This document shows positions 24,376-33,215 of a stretch of DNA of 51,951 bases, in pieces. Origin of the DNA: JAVBLG01 sp031553655. Its GTDB lineage: Bacteria; Desulfobacterota; Desulfovibrionia; Desulfovibrionales; Desulfovibrionaceae. Position 1 is the stretch's first letter. Each line of letters begins with the position of its first letter. The translations under genes were made by a program, and so were the position numbers. The notes beneath the pieces were generated by a model. It searched no databases and was not told the DNA's origin. It worked only from the letters and a program-made list of their open reading frames with translations. The stretch is from assembly GCA_031553655.1 (NCBI GenBank), contig JAVBLG010000010.1:1-51951 (forward strand), written 5' to 3'.

Positions 24376-26934
24376 TTAATGATAGTTTCCATTCATGAAA
24401 TTGTCGGCAAAAGTTTCAATTGCCGCTTCATTGATCATGAGCATATCCATTTGCCTGGTCATAATCAGCAATCTGCCCAGTTGATCCATCCGGTCTTCAA
24501 TTTCATGACGCTGGTATTTCTGAAAGCGGGCTTGGATGCGATCACCCAAAATGTCTATATTGAACCCCAGGCGTTTCAATATAACGCCTATACAGCGCAC
24601 CCGCCGTTCGCGGCGTATAGTGTCGGCAGCTCCACCGGCAAATTTAAAACTGATGTAGTTTTTATTCATAGTCTCGCCGCACCAGGCGTCGAGTATGGCA
24701 TAGTGATAGCCCACGCGAGAGCTGAAGTTAATATATCGGTCGGATATGATCGCATAGCTGCGGTCGCCAAAGCGCTCACCCTGGCCGTGCCCGCCGATCA
24801 TACTCTGGCCCATGACATGCATAAAACCTTGCATATCCACTGGGCGCGGCCCTTTGGCATGCACTTCGGGCATCAACATGCCCTTGAGCAAAGCTTTGAA
24901 GGGAGCACAAGACACATCGGGAGGACATAGGAATTTTTTGTTCTCAACATCCTCAATGCCACCGCCAAGGTCGATTACATGAAGATCGAGGGGCACCTTG
25001 CAGCGCATGGGCAAGGACACGGAACCGGCTTCGGAGGCATTGTCGGAAAGTTTGAACATTTCCGCATAGCTCAGCTCGTGGGCATAGCGCATCACGTCGT
25101 GCAGCGACATACAGTTTTCCGGGCTGAACAACTCCGATTTGGGATCAATAAGGTGCAGAGGCAAAATGTGGCCGGACACGCGCCTTAAAAGGGCATGCAC
25201 CGGGGTTTCGTTCAAGGTAACGGAGCGCGGCTTTTTCAAACTTGTGAGTTCGGCCACTTCCCCGGCGTAGACGCACCCGGAAAAAGCGTCAACAGTTATC
25301 TTTTGTCCGTTCTTCAGAGTGCTTGAAGCGCCTTTTATGTTAAGAATGGCAGGTATGTTAAATTCACGGCAAACCGAAGCCATATGCCCGGTTATGCTGC
25401 CTCTGTCAGCTACAATGGCCTCGGCCTTGTCCATAACCACCACAAAGTTGGGCGAGGAGTGGCGGGTAACCAGCACGCCTCCGGCCGGAAAACGGCTGAG
25501 GTCGTCTCCAGGTTCTGCCAGAAAAACTTCGCCGCAACCGATGCCGGACGAGGCTGTTTCGCCGCCGGACAAAAGAAGCTCCGCGTCTTTGGGCACAGGC
25601 GGCAATTTGCTTTTTTGTGCGCCACCTTCGGCCAACATCATAGGTCTTGACTGTAACAATATTATTTTATTGTCTTTATTTAGTGCCCACTCCAGATCTT
25701 GAGGGCGATGATAGTGCCGTTCCAGGGCCATAGCCATTTCGGCCACTTCCAGAGCCTTGTCTGCGGGCAGGCAAGGAGTGATTTGCTTTTCTTCGGGCAC
25801 GGGAGAAACAGCGGTTCCACCGTCGTCCGTCAGATGCATATATTCGTTTTTATCGGCAACATGCGCTGAGGTTATACGTTTTTCCGACCGCGATACCTGC
25901 CAGGAGTCAGGCTCGGCCGCTCCATCCACCACCAATTCGCCCAAACCCCACAAACCGTTGATAACAATGTCTTCGGAGGACGGATCAACAGGGTGGCGCG
26001 AAAAGGCCACCCCGGCGGACACGGCATCGACCATTTCCAGGCAGCATACGCCCATGGCGCACTGGTCTATCACAAAACCCTGGCGCATCCTGTAAGTGAT
26101 GGCTCGCGAGGAGAACAGGCTGGCCACCACTCGGCGGTAAGCATTGGCGAGATCCTGGCGGCGCACTCCCAGTTCGGTGAGGTATTGCCCAGCAAAGGAG
26201 CTTGTTCCGTCTTCGGAAATTGCGCTGGAGCGCATTGCGGTAATTACTTTGGGATCGTCGCCGAAAGTGTCTCCCCAGGCCTTGTCGAGCGCTTCCTGCA
26301 CTTCGAGGGGCAAGGGCGCGGCATTGATAATGGCGCTTACGCGTTCCGCTACTTCCACAATGCTTTCCGGCTGATCAAGGTTGATGTTGCGAGTTATCTT
26401 GCGGGCCTCGTCCATGAGTCCGCCATGGCGCATAAAGATATGGTAGGCGGTAGTGGTAACAGCAAAGCCGCGTGGTATAACCACTTTGTCCACCTTGCCG
26501 ATCTGACCGAGGTTGGCGCTTTTGCCGCCGACATAAAAAGAATGCTCGGACGATATTGCGGAAAGCGGCAGGGTCAATTCCGCAATTTCTTCCACAAGGC
26601 GCTGTTCCAGCTCGGAGCGGATATTCTTGTCTATTTCCTCTACCCGTTCCGCCAGTTTCTGGTATTTGCCGTTGGATATGGCATTGAGGCTTACGACCAT
26701 GCGCATTGCGTGAAAAACCGCTTTCGTAGCCTCACTGCGGATATTGCTTATGCTGAAAGCATCCTCGCCGCGCAGGGAGGTTTCAAGCACGGCCATGGTG
26801 GTGGCCAGGTCGGTGTTGGATTGCAGAAGTTCTTTGAAGGAAACGTAGCGCTTTTTGAAAGCGCGCATAACTTCTTCGCGGGGAATTTTTTCTTTTTTTC
26901 CGAAAATGCTCTTGAATGTGTCCAGCAGGCTCAT
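24376..26934 (-). CDS. PEP-synthase-like phosphotransferase with unusual C-terminal domain
   Basis: An 852-residue protein. Residues about 125-440 form a pyruvate/PEP-dikinase-type ATP-binding domain (GGKSANLGQIGK, AMRSSAISEDGTSSFAGQY, LLQSRPMML). Residues about 440-560 form the swivelling phosphohistidine domain, with the likely catalytic H517 in RGSITGHMASVCREF. The usual C-terminal PEP/pyruvate-binding barrel is not recognisable; about 290 residues of different sequence take its place. An N-terminal helical segment of about 120 residues is also extra. It may phosphorylate something other than pyruvate. It sits 34 bases behind the sigma-54 activator gene and is probably co-transcribed with it. 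Confidence 0.82.
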   Translation of the reverse strand: MSLLDTFKSIFGKKEKIPREEVMRAFKKRYVSFKELLQSNTDLATTMAVLETSLRGEDAFSISNIRSEATKAVFHAMRMVVSLNAISNGKYQKLAERVEEIDKNIRSELEQRLVEEIAELTLPLSAISSEHSFYVGGKSANLGQIGKVDKVVIPRGFAVTTTAYHIFMRHGGLMDEARKITRNINLDQPESIVEVAERVSAIINAAPLPLEVQEALDKAWGDTFGDDPKVITAMRSSAISEDGTSSFAGQYLTELGVRRQDLANAYRRVVASLFSSRAITYRMRQGFVIDQCAMGVCCLEMVDAVSAGVAFSRHPVDPSSEDIVINGLWGLGELVVDGAAEPDSWQVSRSEKRITSAHVADKNEYMHLTDDGGTAVSPVPEEKQITPCLPADKALEVAEMAMALERHYHRPQDLEWALNKDNKIILLQSRPMMLAEGGAQKSKLPPVPKDAELLLSGGETASSGIGCGEVFLAEPGDDLSRFPAGGVLVTRHSSPNFVVVMDKAEAIVADRGSITGHMASVCREFNIPAILNIKGASSTLKNGQKITVDAFSGCVYAGEVAELTSLKKPRSVTLNETPVHALLRRVSGHILPLHLIDPKSELFSPENCMSLHDVMRYAHELSYAEMFKLSDNASEAGSVSLPMRCKVPLDLHVIDLGGGIEDVENKKFLCPPDVSCAPFKALLKGMLMPEVHAKGPRPVDMQGFMHVMGQSMIGGHGQGERFGDRSYAIISDRYINFSSRVGYHYAILDAWCGETMNKNYISFKFAGGAADTIRRERRVRCIGVILKRLGFNIDILGDRIQARFQKYQRHEIEDRMDQLGRLLIMTRQMDMLMINEAAIETFADNFMNGNYH

Positions 26935-26968
26935 TTTATTTCACACCACCAATCAAAAGTTTTTGGAT

Positions 26969-29422
26969 TTACTTCACTCCATCAGCCAGCATGTAGCTTG
27001 AAGCCGGGCCCTTTCCTTTTTTTATCAGAATGCCTTTCACCACAAGATCCTGCAAGTCATATTGGGCCGTGCGCATGGATATTTCCGCGCCGGCCTTTTC
27101 CTGATATTCTTGGCGCGATATGCCGCCGTTGGCTATTATGAACGGCCAGGCCGCTTTTTGTCGACGATTCAGGGCCGGCCCTTCGTATTCGTCACGGGCC
27201 GGGGAATTTCCGTCTTCTTCAGAGGCATAAAGGGGAGCTTCCAGCTGAGAATCTATGGTGTTGCCGTTCAAGCTCAAATTTTCAGCATAGATAAAGCCTG
27301 TGGAACTGAAAGTGACAGCCCTGGTGAGGCAGTTCTTGATTTCGCGCACATTGCCTGGCCAATCGTAATCCAACAATTTTTCCAGCGCGCCCTGGGTGAG
27401 TACGGCTGGAGGGCATTTCAACTCGGCGGCGCACATGTTCAAAAAGTGCCTGGCCAGCAGAGGGATGTCTTCTTTATGCTCGCGCAGCGACGGCGTTGTT
27501 ACGGTAATCACGGCCAGCCGGTAATACAGGTCTTCGCGGAAAGCGCCGTTTTTTACCGCTTCCATCAGATCCTCATTAGTGGCCGCGATTATACGCGCGG
27601 AAAAGGGGATATCCTGATCGCTGCCCAGGGGGCGGATGCGCCTAGCAGCCAACGCGCGCAAAAGAGCCTGTTGTACCTTGAGGGAGGCATTGCCTATTTC
27701 ATCAAGGAGCAGGGTTCCACCTTCGGCGGCCAGAAATGCGCCTTTGCGATCATTGCGGGCTTCGGTGAACGCGCCTTTGACATGGCCGAAGAGAGTGTCG
27801 AGCAGCAGGTTTTCGTCCAGGGCGCCGCAGTTGATGGTAATGAACGGTCCGTCATGAACCTCGCTTTCGCGATGTATGGTTTCGGCGGCCATTTCCTTGC
27901 CCGTTCCTGTTTCGCCGGTGATCAGAATGTCGGCTGAAACCTGGGCAGCTTTCTGGATGCGCAGGCGCAGATCTTTTATGGCCAGGCTGTTGCCTACTAC
28001 TCCTGTGAAGGGGAGCAGGGCCATGTCGGCATCGGCGGTTATGGCCGGCATGCGCTGGCGTTCGGCGTCGGCGGCGGCCTTTTGGGCCATATTCTCCCTG
28101 TTGACCATAATGAGCCGTTCCAGCAACCGATCTATTTCCAGGCGCAACCCGTCCAATTCCATCGGCAGGCACCCCATATTCAACATTTGCGGCTTATCCG
28201 ATTCATTTTGCTCGCGCACGGCAGAGGCTATTCGTCTTACTCCCCTGGAAAGTATTTTACCCATGATCAAAAGTGTAAGTCCAACCAGAGTGAGAGCGGC
28301 GAAAAAGCCCATGGCCTGATAACTGATTAATCGCATGGTGAACTGCATGGAGGAGTCGCCATGGTCAAGGCAGGCCAGGCCCGCGATGACTATTGGCGGG
28401 CTGTCCGGCCCGCCTTTGAAGCGTATGGGAGTATAGTTTATATATTCCATGCCCAACTGCAACTGCGGCCATTCAAAGCGGCTGCGCGCGGCAAATTGCC
28501 CATGCTTCGCGGATTGCACATCGGAAACCATGGCCCAGTAAAATTCATGCTCCGGTGCGGGGCGAAAACCTATGCTGAAACCAGGCCGTCCGAAATCACC
28601 ACGCAGCCCGGTGCGCACCGCCTCGCAGCTCAAGGGACTGTTGGCGGTTTCGGTTGTTTCGGACTGAAAGAGCATCCAGCCGTTTATATCAAATAGAAAG
28701 GCCCGGCCGGGGCTGTCTCCGGCGGAGGCAAAAGGGGAGTCGTCGGCGCGGAAATAGGAAAGGCGGTCGCGCAGGGCGGAAAGATCCAGAGACAGAATCA
28801 GCAGGCCGGAAAAGCTTCCATCGGGGTCATATACCGGCGTTGTGAAGCGCATCACATACATGGGCAGATTTTGGGCTACACCCTGGATCGGCACCATAGA
28901 ATATATTACTTCCTGAGGCGCGCTGACAAATACATATCCGGGGCGGCGCTCGGAGGAGATGCTTTCAAAGAGGTTGCCGCGCGTTTCCTTGACGTCTTCG
29001 GGCAGCACATTCACCACTTCGCCGCCATAGTTAAGCAGCAAAAAGCGGTCTTCGGCCTTTACCCCTATGAAGGCGACTTCGCGATAATGCATACCGTCGC
29101 CCTGAAAACGCATTTTGAAGCGACGGGCCAGATCCTGTCTGTCGGGGGGGCCGGCAGCCAAATAAAGCAGTTGAGTGCGCGTTTCGGAGAGCAGACGCTC
29201 AATCTCCAAGCCTAAAGCCATGGCTCTGGAATTGAGATTGCGTGATATTGCGCGACTAACCACATCATCGGCCAGCTTGCCTCCAACAATGAAGGCCCCC
29301 GCCAATACCAGGCCTACCAGCGGCAGGCCGAACAGTAGAGCCAGCTTTACGATGCCCCATCTGGAAAAACGTGTTTCCTGGGAAAAGATTCCATTTGGGG
29401 GCAGAGGGCTGAAAAAACGCAT
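26969..29422 (-). CDS. Membrane-bound sigma-54-dependent sensor-activator
   Basis: An 817-residue one-component regulator. A membrane segment near residues 23-45, a periplasmic Cache-like sensor region, a second membrane segment near 385-405 and a short linker precede an AAA+ domain. The AAA+ domain has Walker A GETGTGKE (503-510), GAFTEA (550-555) in place of GAFTGA, GGTLLLDEIG (Walker B) and WPGNVREIKNCL. The C terminus is a winged-helix-like segment rather than a Fis-type helix-turn-helix. GGAGG precedes ATG 29422. A sigma-54-type promoter lies in the divergent intergenic region, pointing to the TauE operon as a target. Confidence 0.88.
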   Translation of the reverse strand: MRFFSPLPPNGIFSQETRFSRWGIVKLALLFGLPLVGLVLAGAFIVGGKLADDVVSRAISRNLNSRAMALGLEIERLLSETRTQLLYLAAGPPDRQDLARRFKMRFQGDGMHYREVAFIGVKAEDRFLLLNYGGEVVNVLPEDVKETRGNLFESISSERRPGYVFVSAPQEVIYSMVPIQGVAQNLPMYVMRFTTPVYDPDGSFSGLLILSLDLSALRDRLSYFRADDSPFASAGDSPGRAFLFDINGWMLFQSETTETANSPLSCEAVRTGLRGDFGRPGFSIGFRPAPEHEFYWAMVSDVQSAKHGQFAARSRFEWPQLQLGMEYINYTPIRFKGGPDSPPIVIAGLACLDHGDSSMQFTMRLISYQAMGFFAALTLVGLTLLIMGKILSRGVRRIASAVREQNESDKPQMLNMGCLPMELDGLRLEIDRLLERLIMVNRENMAQKAAADAERQRMPAITADADMALLPFTGVVGNSLAIKDLRLRIQKAAQVSADILITGETGTGKEMAAETIHRESEVHDGPFITINCGALDENLLLDTLFGHVKGAFTEARNDRKGAFLAAEGGTLLLDEIGNASLKVQQALLRALAARRIRPLGSDQDIPFSARIIAATNEDLMEAVKNGAFREDLYYRLAVITVTTPSLREHKEDIPLLARHFLNMCAAELKCPPAVLTQGALEKLLDYDWPGNVREIKNCLTRAVTFSSTGFIYAENLSLNGNTIDSQLEAPLYASEEDGNSPARDEYEGPALNRRQKAAWPFIIANGGISRQEYQEKAGAEISMRTAQYDLQDLVVKGILIKKGKGPASSYMLADGVK

Positions 29423-29746
29423 ATCAAGCCTCCGTATCGCGCATGCAAAAATGCCTGTGCCGCAAAGATTGTGCATTATTTAACTTTCTCGCGCAAGACA
29501 TTTATGCGAAAAACATGACTTACCGGCTTGTATAATGCGCAATGTCTTTTTCGCTAAAATCATGCAATCACGCAAAATATACAGGTTGTATGTTGAAATA
29601 ATTGAAAATATGGTCATTGGCACGTCTGTTGCTATAGTAAGCGCCAGTATGAATCGTTTTTTACGCGATTCGAGATGTTTTTTGGAGGCAGCCGGAAGGC
29701 GCGTACGTCAGCCGGAAAATTTTATCGAATTTTAATGGAGGAAAGC
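29423..29746. other. Divergent control region of the TauE operon
   Basis: 324 bases between the activator gene and the operon it probably controls. It holds the sigma-54 promoter at 29618-29632. About 75-130 bases upstream of it are two related tracts (AAGACATTTATGCGAAAAACATG near 29496 and AATGTCTTTTTCGCTAAAATCATG near 29541) that share inverted AAGACATT/AATGTCTT blocks. They are candidate enhancer sites for the activator. Confidence 0.5.
29618..29632 (+). promoter_or_regulatory. Sigma-54 (RpoN) promoter of the TauE operon
   Basis: TGGCACGTCTGTTGC gives the -24 GG and -12 GC elements exactly ten bases apart, an essentially consensus site. Transcription would start near 29645, about 100 bases before the first gene. 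The adjacent divergent gene encodes a sigma-54 activator. Confidence 0.85.
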
Positions 29747-30040
29747 ATGAGAAAACTGCATACTCTGTGGGTTCTGGCCCTGGGTTTGATGCTGACCCTG
29801 CCCGTTGAGGCCATGGCGGCCGGGGGCGGAGGCGCGCCCATTACCATCGTGGCCGACACCCGCCGCTTGAGCGGCATTATGGCTTGGTGGGCCAATCTTT
29901 ACAATGACAGCCACGCCTACTTCACCCTTCTCACCTGTGTCCTGATTCCCGTCACCGGCGTAATTTTCGGCGTGCTGGCCGACATCGTGATGAGCCATAT
30001 CGGGATTGACCTCAAAAACCGCGAGCTCGCGGAACACTAA
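29747..30040 (+). CDS. Small exported or membrane protein of the TauE operon
   Basis: A 97-residue protein with an N-terminal signal-like hydrophobic segment (residues 6-24, ending AMAA) and one further membrane helix (about 58-82, TCVLIPVTGVIFGVLADIVM). GGAGG precedes ATG 29747. It stops 18 bases before the TauE permease gene. I do not recognise the family; close spacing suggests a permease partner or subunit. Confidence 0.75.
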   Translation: MRKLHTLWVLALGLMLTLPVEAMAAGGGGAPITIVADTRRLSGIMAWWANLYNDSHAYFTLLTCVLIPVTGVIFGVLADIVMSHIGIDLKNRELAEH

Positions 30041-30058
30041 GCCGAAAAGGAGAATGCA

Positions 30059-31111
30059 ATGGATTGGCTGTATATTTTGATGCCCATTTCCGGCGTGACC
30101 ATTTTCTGGCCCGGCCTGATTATTCTCGGTGTCGGCGTCGGCATTATCGGCGGCTTCTTCGGTATGGGCGGCGCCTGGATGGTTACCCCCGGTCTTAACA
30201 TCCTCGGTTTCCCCATGGCCTTCGCCATCGGCACCGACATTGCCCACATGGCCGGTAAATCGCTGGTTTCCACCATGCGCCACGGCAAATTCGGCAACGT
30301 TGACTACAAACTCGGCATGATCATGATCGTCGGCACGGTTGTCGGCTTCGAAGTCGGCGCGCAGATGGTTATGTGGCTGGAGCGCATCGGCTCGGTTGAA
30401 AAAGTCGTGCGTTGGCTTTATGTAGCCCTGCTTGCGTTCATCACCTGGATGGTCTTCCATGACGTGAACGTTCGCAAAAAGAAGGAAGCCGAAGCCAAGG
30501 CTCGCGGCGAACAGCTCGCCAAAGAAGCCACCGGCGTTGAATGGGCCAAGACCCTGCACGCCATCAAAATTCCCCCGATGATGCACTTTGACCAAGCCGG
30601 CATATACTGCTCCGCGTGGTTGCCCATTTTCGTGAGCTTCCTCACCGGCTGGCTGGCTGGCATCCTGGGCATCGGCGGCGGTCTTATCCGCATGCCCGCC
30701 CTTATTTACATGGTTGGCTGCCCCACCCACGTGGCCGTCGGCACCGACCTTTTTGAAGTTATGATTTCCGGCCTTTACGGCGCCGGCACCTACACCTTCA
30801 AGGGCCGCACCGAACTCGTGGCCGCCATCATCATGCTCATCGGCGCTTCCATCGGCGCGCAGATCGGCGCTGTGGCCACCAAGTACATCAAGGGCTACGG
30901 CATCCGCATAGCCTTCGGCACGGCCGTTATCGGCTGTATGGCTTCCATTCTTATGAAGCTTGTTCAGCCCTGGGTTCCGGCTCTCAGAGGCTTCCTCGAC
31001 GGTCTGGCCACTGTTACCGTGCTTGGCTTTGTTACCGCCATTTCTGTGTACATTGCCGTCAACATGTTCAAGGGCGCCTCTGCAGAGCTGGCCGCCAAGA
31101 AGAAGCAGTAA
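30059..31111 (+). CDS. TauE/SafE-family permease
   Basis: A 350-residue polytopic inner-membrane protein of the TauE/SafE (sulfite/organosulfonate exporter) family. Two related halves each carry a glycine-rich family signature: IIGGFFGMGGAWMVTPGLNILG (about residues 30-51) and LAGILGIGGGLIRMPALIYMVG (about 200-221). A charged cytoplasmic loop of about 50 residues joins them. Substrate is not determined; in a sulfate reducer transport of sulfate, sulfite or an organic sulfonate or acid is plausible. AAAAGGAG precedes the ATG. Second gene of the sigma-54 operon. Confidence 0.88.
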   Translation: MDWLYILMPISGVTIFWPGLIILGVGVGIIGGFFGMGGAWMVTPGLNILGFPMAFAIGTDIAHMAGKSLVSTMRHGKFGNVDYKLGMIMIVGTVVGFEVGAQMVMWLERIGSVEKVVRWLYVALLAFITWMVFHDVNVRKKKEAEAKARGEQLAKEATGVEWAKTLHAIKIPPMMHFDQAGIYCSAWLPIFVSFLTGWLAGILGIGGGLIRMPALIYMVGCPTHVAVGTDLFEVMISGLYGAGTYTFKGRTELVAAIIMLIGASIGAQIGAVATKYIKGYGIRIAFGTAVIGCMASILMKLVQPWVPALRGFLDGLATVTVLGFVTAISVYIAVNMFKGASAELAAKKKQ

Positions 31112-31129
31112 GGCAGGGAGGAACAAAAT

Positions 31130-31714
31130 ATGAACCGTTATTTTATTCTGTTCATGGCAATGGTTCTATCCCTCGGCCTGGCGGGATGTACCGAATTCGG
31201 CGTCGTCGATCAGGGCCGCGCCGTGGCCTTTGACAAAGAAGGCAAAACCGTAACTATAGTTCAGGACGTGAAACACGACCAGTTTAATCCTGAATATTCC
31301 GGCAAGATTGTCACCTACAAGCTACCCGTCGTTCCCGGTGAAATGGGCCCCGAGCCCACCCCCGGCGGCCGCCTGAAGATTGACGCCGACAAGAAGGTTG
31401 TGATTATCTACAACCCCACCAAGAAGGCCATTGAAGAAATCGCCGTCAACTTTACTGACGTGCAGAAGAACATTGACCGTGATCATCCCCTGGTGAAGGG
31501 CAAGAAGTTCCCCGTGATCGACAAGGAAAAGAATTCGATCACCGAATACTCGGCTCGTCAGAAGATGCTGTGCACCTTTGTGGTGCCCGCCAATCTGATG
31601 GATCTGCCCCCGGCCACCTGGGAAGCGGGCAATGAAATCCGCATCTACACCAAGGCCGAAGGCCAGGCCAACCGCCTGATGAACATCTCCAAGACCAACA
31701 TCTTCCGCCGCTAG
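31130..31714 (+). CDS. DUF4881-type lipoprotein
   Basis: A 194-residue lipoprotein: signal peptide with lipobox LAGC (Cys at residue 20), then a hydrophilic domain without cysteines that I recall as DUF4881, seen mainly in Desulfovibrio-type bacteria. It would be anchored in a membrane facing the periplasm. It lies 18 bases behind the permease gene and so probably assists it, for example in substrate capture. Function unknown. Confidence 0.8.
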   Translation: MNRYFILFMAMVLSLGLAGCTEFGVVDQGRAVAFDKEGKTVTIVQDVKHDQFNPEYSGKIVTYKLPVVPGEMGPEPTPGGRLKIDADKKVVIIYNPTKKAIEEIAVNFTDVQKNIDRDHPLVKGKKFPVIDKEKNSITEYSARQKMLCTFVVPANLMDLPPATWEAGNEIRIYTKAEGQANRLMNISKTNIFRR

Positions 31715-31724
31715 GCGAAGCAAA

Positions 31725-31752
31725 GGGGGCCGGCGCCCGCGCGCCGGCCCCC
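31725..31752 (+). terminator. GC-rich hairpin behind the DUF4881 gene
   Basis: GGGGGCCGGCGC and GCGCCGGCCCCC pair perfectly around CCGC. No T run follows, so it may stabilise the upstream mRNA or attenuate rather than end transcription. Confidence 0.6.
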
Positions 31753-31795
31753 ACCTTTCAAAATAAAACAAGCTTTAAATAGGCAGGGAAATACC

Positions 31796-32041
31796 ATGAG
31801 CGAATACAGCTACTTTCTGTACTCGAAACTGGTGACCGTCATGGCCAATGTTATGGTGCTGGCGGCTACCGTGCTGGGCATGTACCAGGCTTCTCAGCGT
31901 CCGGAAGAAGGCCTTTCGGTTTTCTGCTCCTGGTTTTTCAGCGCGTTGCCCATCATTCTCATCCTGGCCTGGGCCGGGCACAAATATCTTAGAAGCCGTT
32001 ATCACGGCCCACTGGAAACTGAGCCGCTCGGGGACGCCTAA
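31796..32041 (+). CDS. Small two-helix membrane protein
   Basis: An 81-residue protein with two hydrophobic segments (about residues 10-30 and 42-62), both ends hydrophilic. GGCAGGGA precedes ATG 31796. It is the last gene of the TauE operon and is followed by a strong terminator. Family not recognised. Confidence 0.72.
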   Translation: MSEYSYFLYSKLVTVMANVMVLAATVLGMYQASQRPEEGLSVFCSWFFSALPIILILAWAGHKYLRSRYHGPLETEPLGDA

Positions 32042-32108
32042 AGTATTTTTTCGTTTCGTTAGCAATATGCTATAAAGAATGTATTTTGCATTCCGATAAG
32101 GAAACGGC

Positions 32109-32159
32109 AAAACAAAACCGGGGATAAAACCGCAACAGGTTTATCCCCGGTTTTGTTTT
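32109..32159. terminator. Bidirectional terminator between the TauE operon and carbonic anhydrase
   Basis: Perfect 20-base arms (32109-32128 and 32140-32159) with core CCGGGGATAAA/TTTATCCCCGG, flanked by A and T runs on both sides. Confidence 0.95.
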
Positions 32160-32167
32160 TAGTAAGA

Positions 32168-32866
32168 TTAATCAGCTGTAAGTGCCTGCTCCGTGGGATG
32201 CGGGCCAAACCAGCGCACTTCGCCGCTTTCCACATTATACAGCGCGCCGACCACCATCAGGTTTTTCTCGCGCACCAGTCTGCGAATGGCTGGGCTGGCC
32301 TTGAACAAGTCTTCCATGCTCTGGCCCACGTTTTCCGAAATGCTCTTGCTCAGAACTATCTGCGGGTCGCCGGTTCCCGCCAGTTGCGCACCTTTGGCCA
32401 CAGCCGGGGCTATGGGCGCAAGCAGAGCTGGAATATTACCGCTGGTTTCCTCTTTATTTACAACCAGGCCCACAGCTTCACAGTCGGTATGCCCAAGCAC
32501 CACCAGAAGGGGGATGCCCATTTTAACCGCACCGTATTCCAGAGTGCCCGTTATTCCGGCGCTCTGCGTATTTCCGGCCGCGCGGGCTACAAAAAGATCG
32601 CCCAGAGCCTGATTGAAAATGTATTCGGGAATAACGCGCGAGTCGGCGCAAGACAGCACCATGGCAATGGGATATTGATCATCAGCGGTAGCTTTCCGCA
32701 ACTCCGCAAAGGGAAAGGTGGTCATATAACCTTTTGCGAAACGTGTATTACCTTCCTTAAGACGGGTCATGGCTTCCTGAGGCGAAAGCCGGGCCGGAGC
32801 ATCGGCGGCCAAGGCAGGAATGGAGCAAGCCATGGTCAGTAAAATGGCGGCGAAAATTCTGAACAT
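32168..32866 (-). CDS. Periplasmic beta-type carbonic anhydrase
   Basis: Interconverts CO2 and bicarbonate. The 232-residue product has a signal peptide (residues 1-20, ending ALA) and the beta-class zinc site: CADSRV with C73, D75 and R77, and HTDCEAV with H126 and C129. Export is unusual among beta carbonic anhydrases but known. In a sulfate reducer it could handle CO2 made or used by periplasmic formate dehydrogenase. GGAGG lies before the ATG. Transcribed alone. Confidence 0.9.
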   Translation of the reverse strand: MFRIFAAILLTMACSIPALAADAPARLSPQEAMTRLKEGNTRFAKGYMTTFPFAELRKATADDQYPIAMVLSCADSRVIPEYIFNQALGDLFVARAAGNTQSAGITGTLEYGAVKMGIPLLVVLGHTDCEAVGLVVNKEETSGNIPALLAPIAPAVAKGAQLAGTGDPQIVLSKSISENVGQSMEDLFKASPAIRRLVREKNLMVVGALYNVESGEVRWFGPHPTEQALTAD

Positions 32867-33215
32867 TTTATCCTCCTGGTGAATTTTGTTTTGATGCGCA
32901 TTAGAGCGTTTTGCGAATGAAATGAGTGAAATGCTCTGACGGCCCGTGCGTTGTCAGGGCCGTCCGCTCAATTCCACAGGATGTGGAATTGGACGTTGCG
33001 TAGCAACGCCCGCAGGGCGAGGGCCAGGACGGCCCGAGTCTCTCACAAAGTGTCCGTAACTTAGGCGGCGAAGCCGCCGTTATAACATCATATTCCGAGC
33101 CGCCGGTGAAAGGCGGCGCAGGACAATCAGCCTTAATTTTAAAAAAACAGTTTCAGGTAATGGATAATTTCAATTCTTATTGGCAATTAAATTATTGGCA
33201 AAGAGTAGTTTTTCT
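32867..33215. other. Intergenic region with a long repeat
   Basis: 349 bases without a gene. The first half is the family B repeat 32903-33014. Further on are GC-rich hairpins such as GGCGGCGAAGCCGCC (about 33063-33077). The last 70 bases before the converging gene end are AT-rich with nothing recognisable. Confidence 0.6.
32903..33014 (+). repeat. Intergenic repeat family B, copy 4 (long form)
   Basis: AGAGCGTTTTGCGAATGAAAT, GAGTGAAATGCTCT, GACGGCCCGTGCGTTG, then CCGTCCGCTCAATTCCACA, GGATGTGGAATTGGACGTTGC. The last part is a hairpin (AATTCCACA/TGTGGAATT). The inverted copy at 41334-41476 shares all blocks, with about 30 extra bases in the middle. Confidence 0.8.

Noticed and set aside
29732..31126. 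Long antisense open frame (464 codons) opposite the TauE operon
   Set aside because: Same cause. It covers two real genes with good RBSs on the plus strand, and its translation is His/Gly/Asp-rich without domains.
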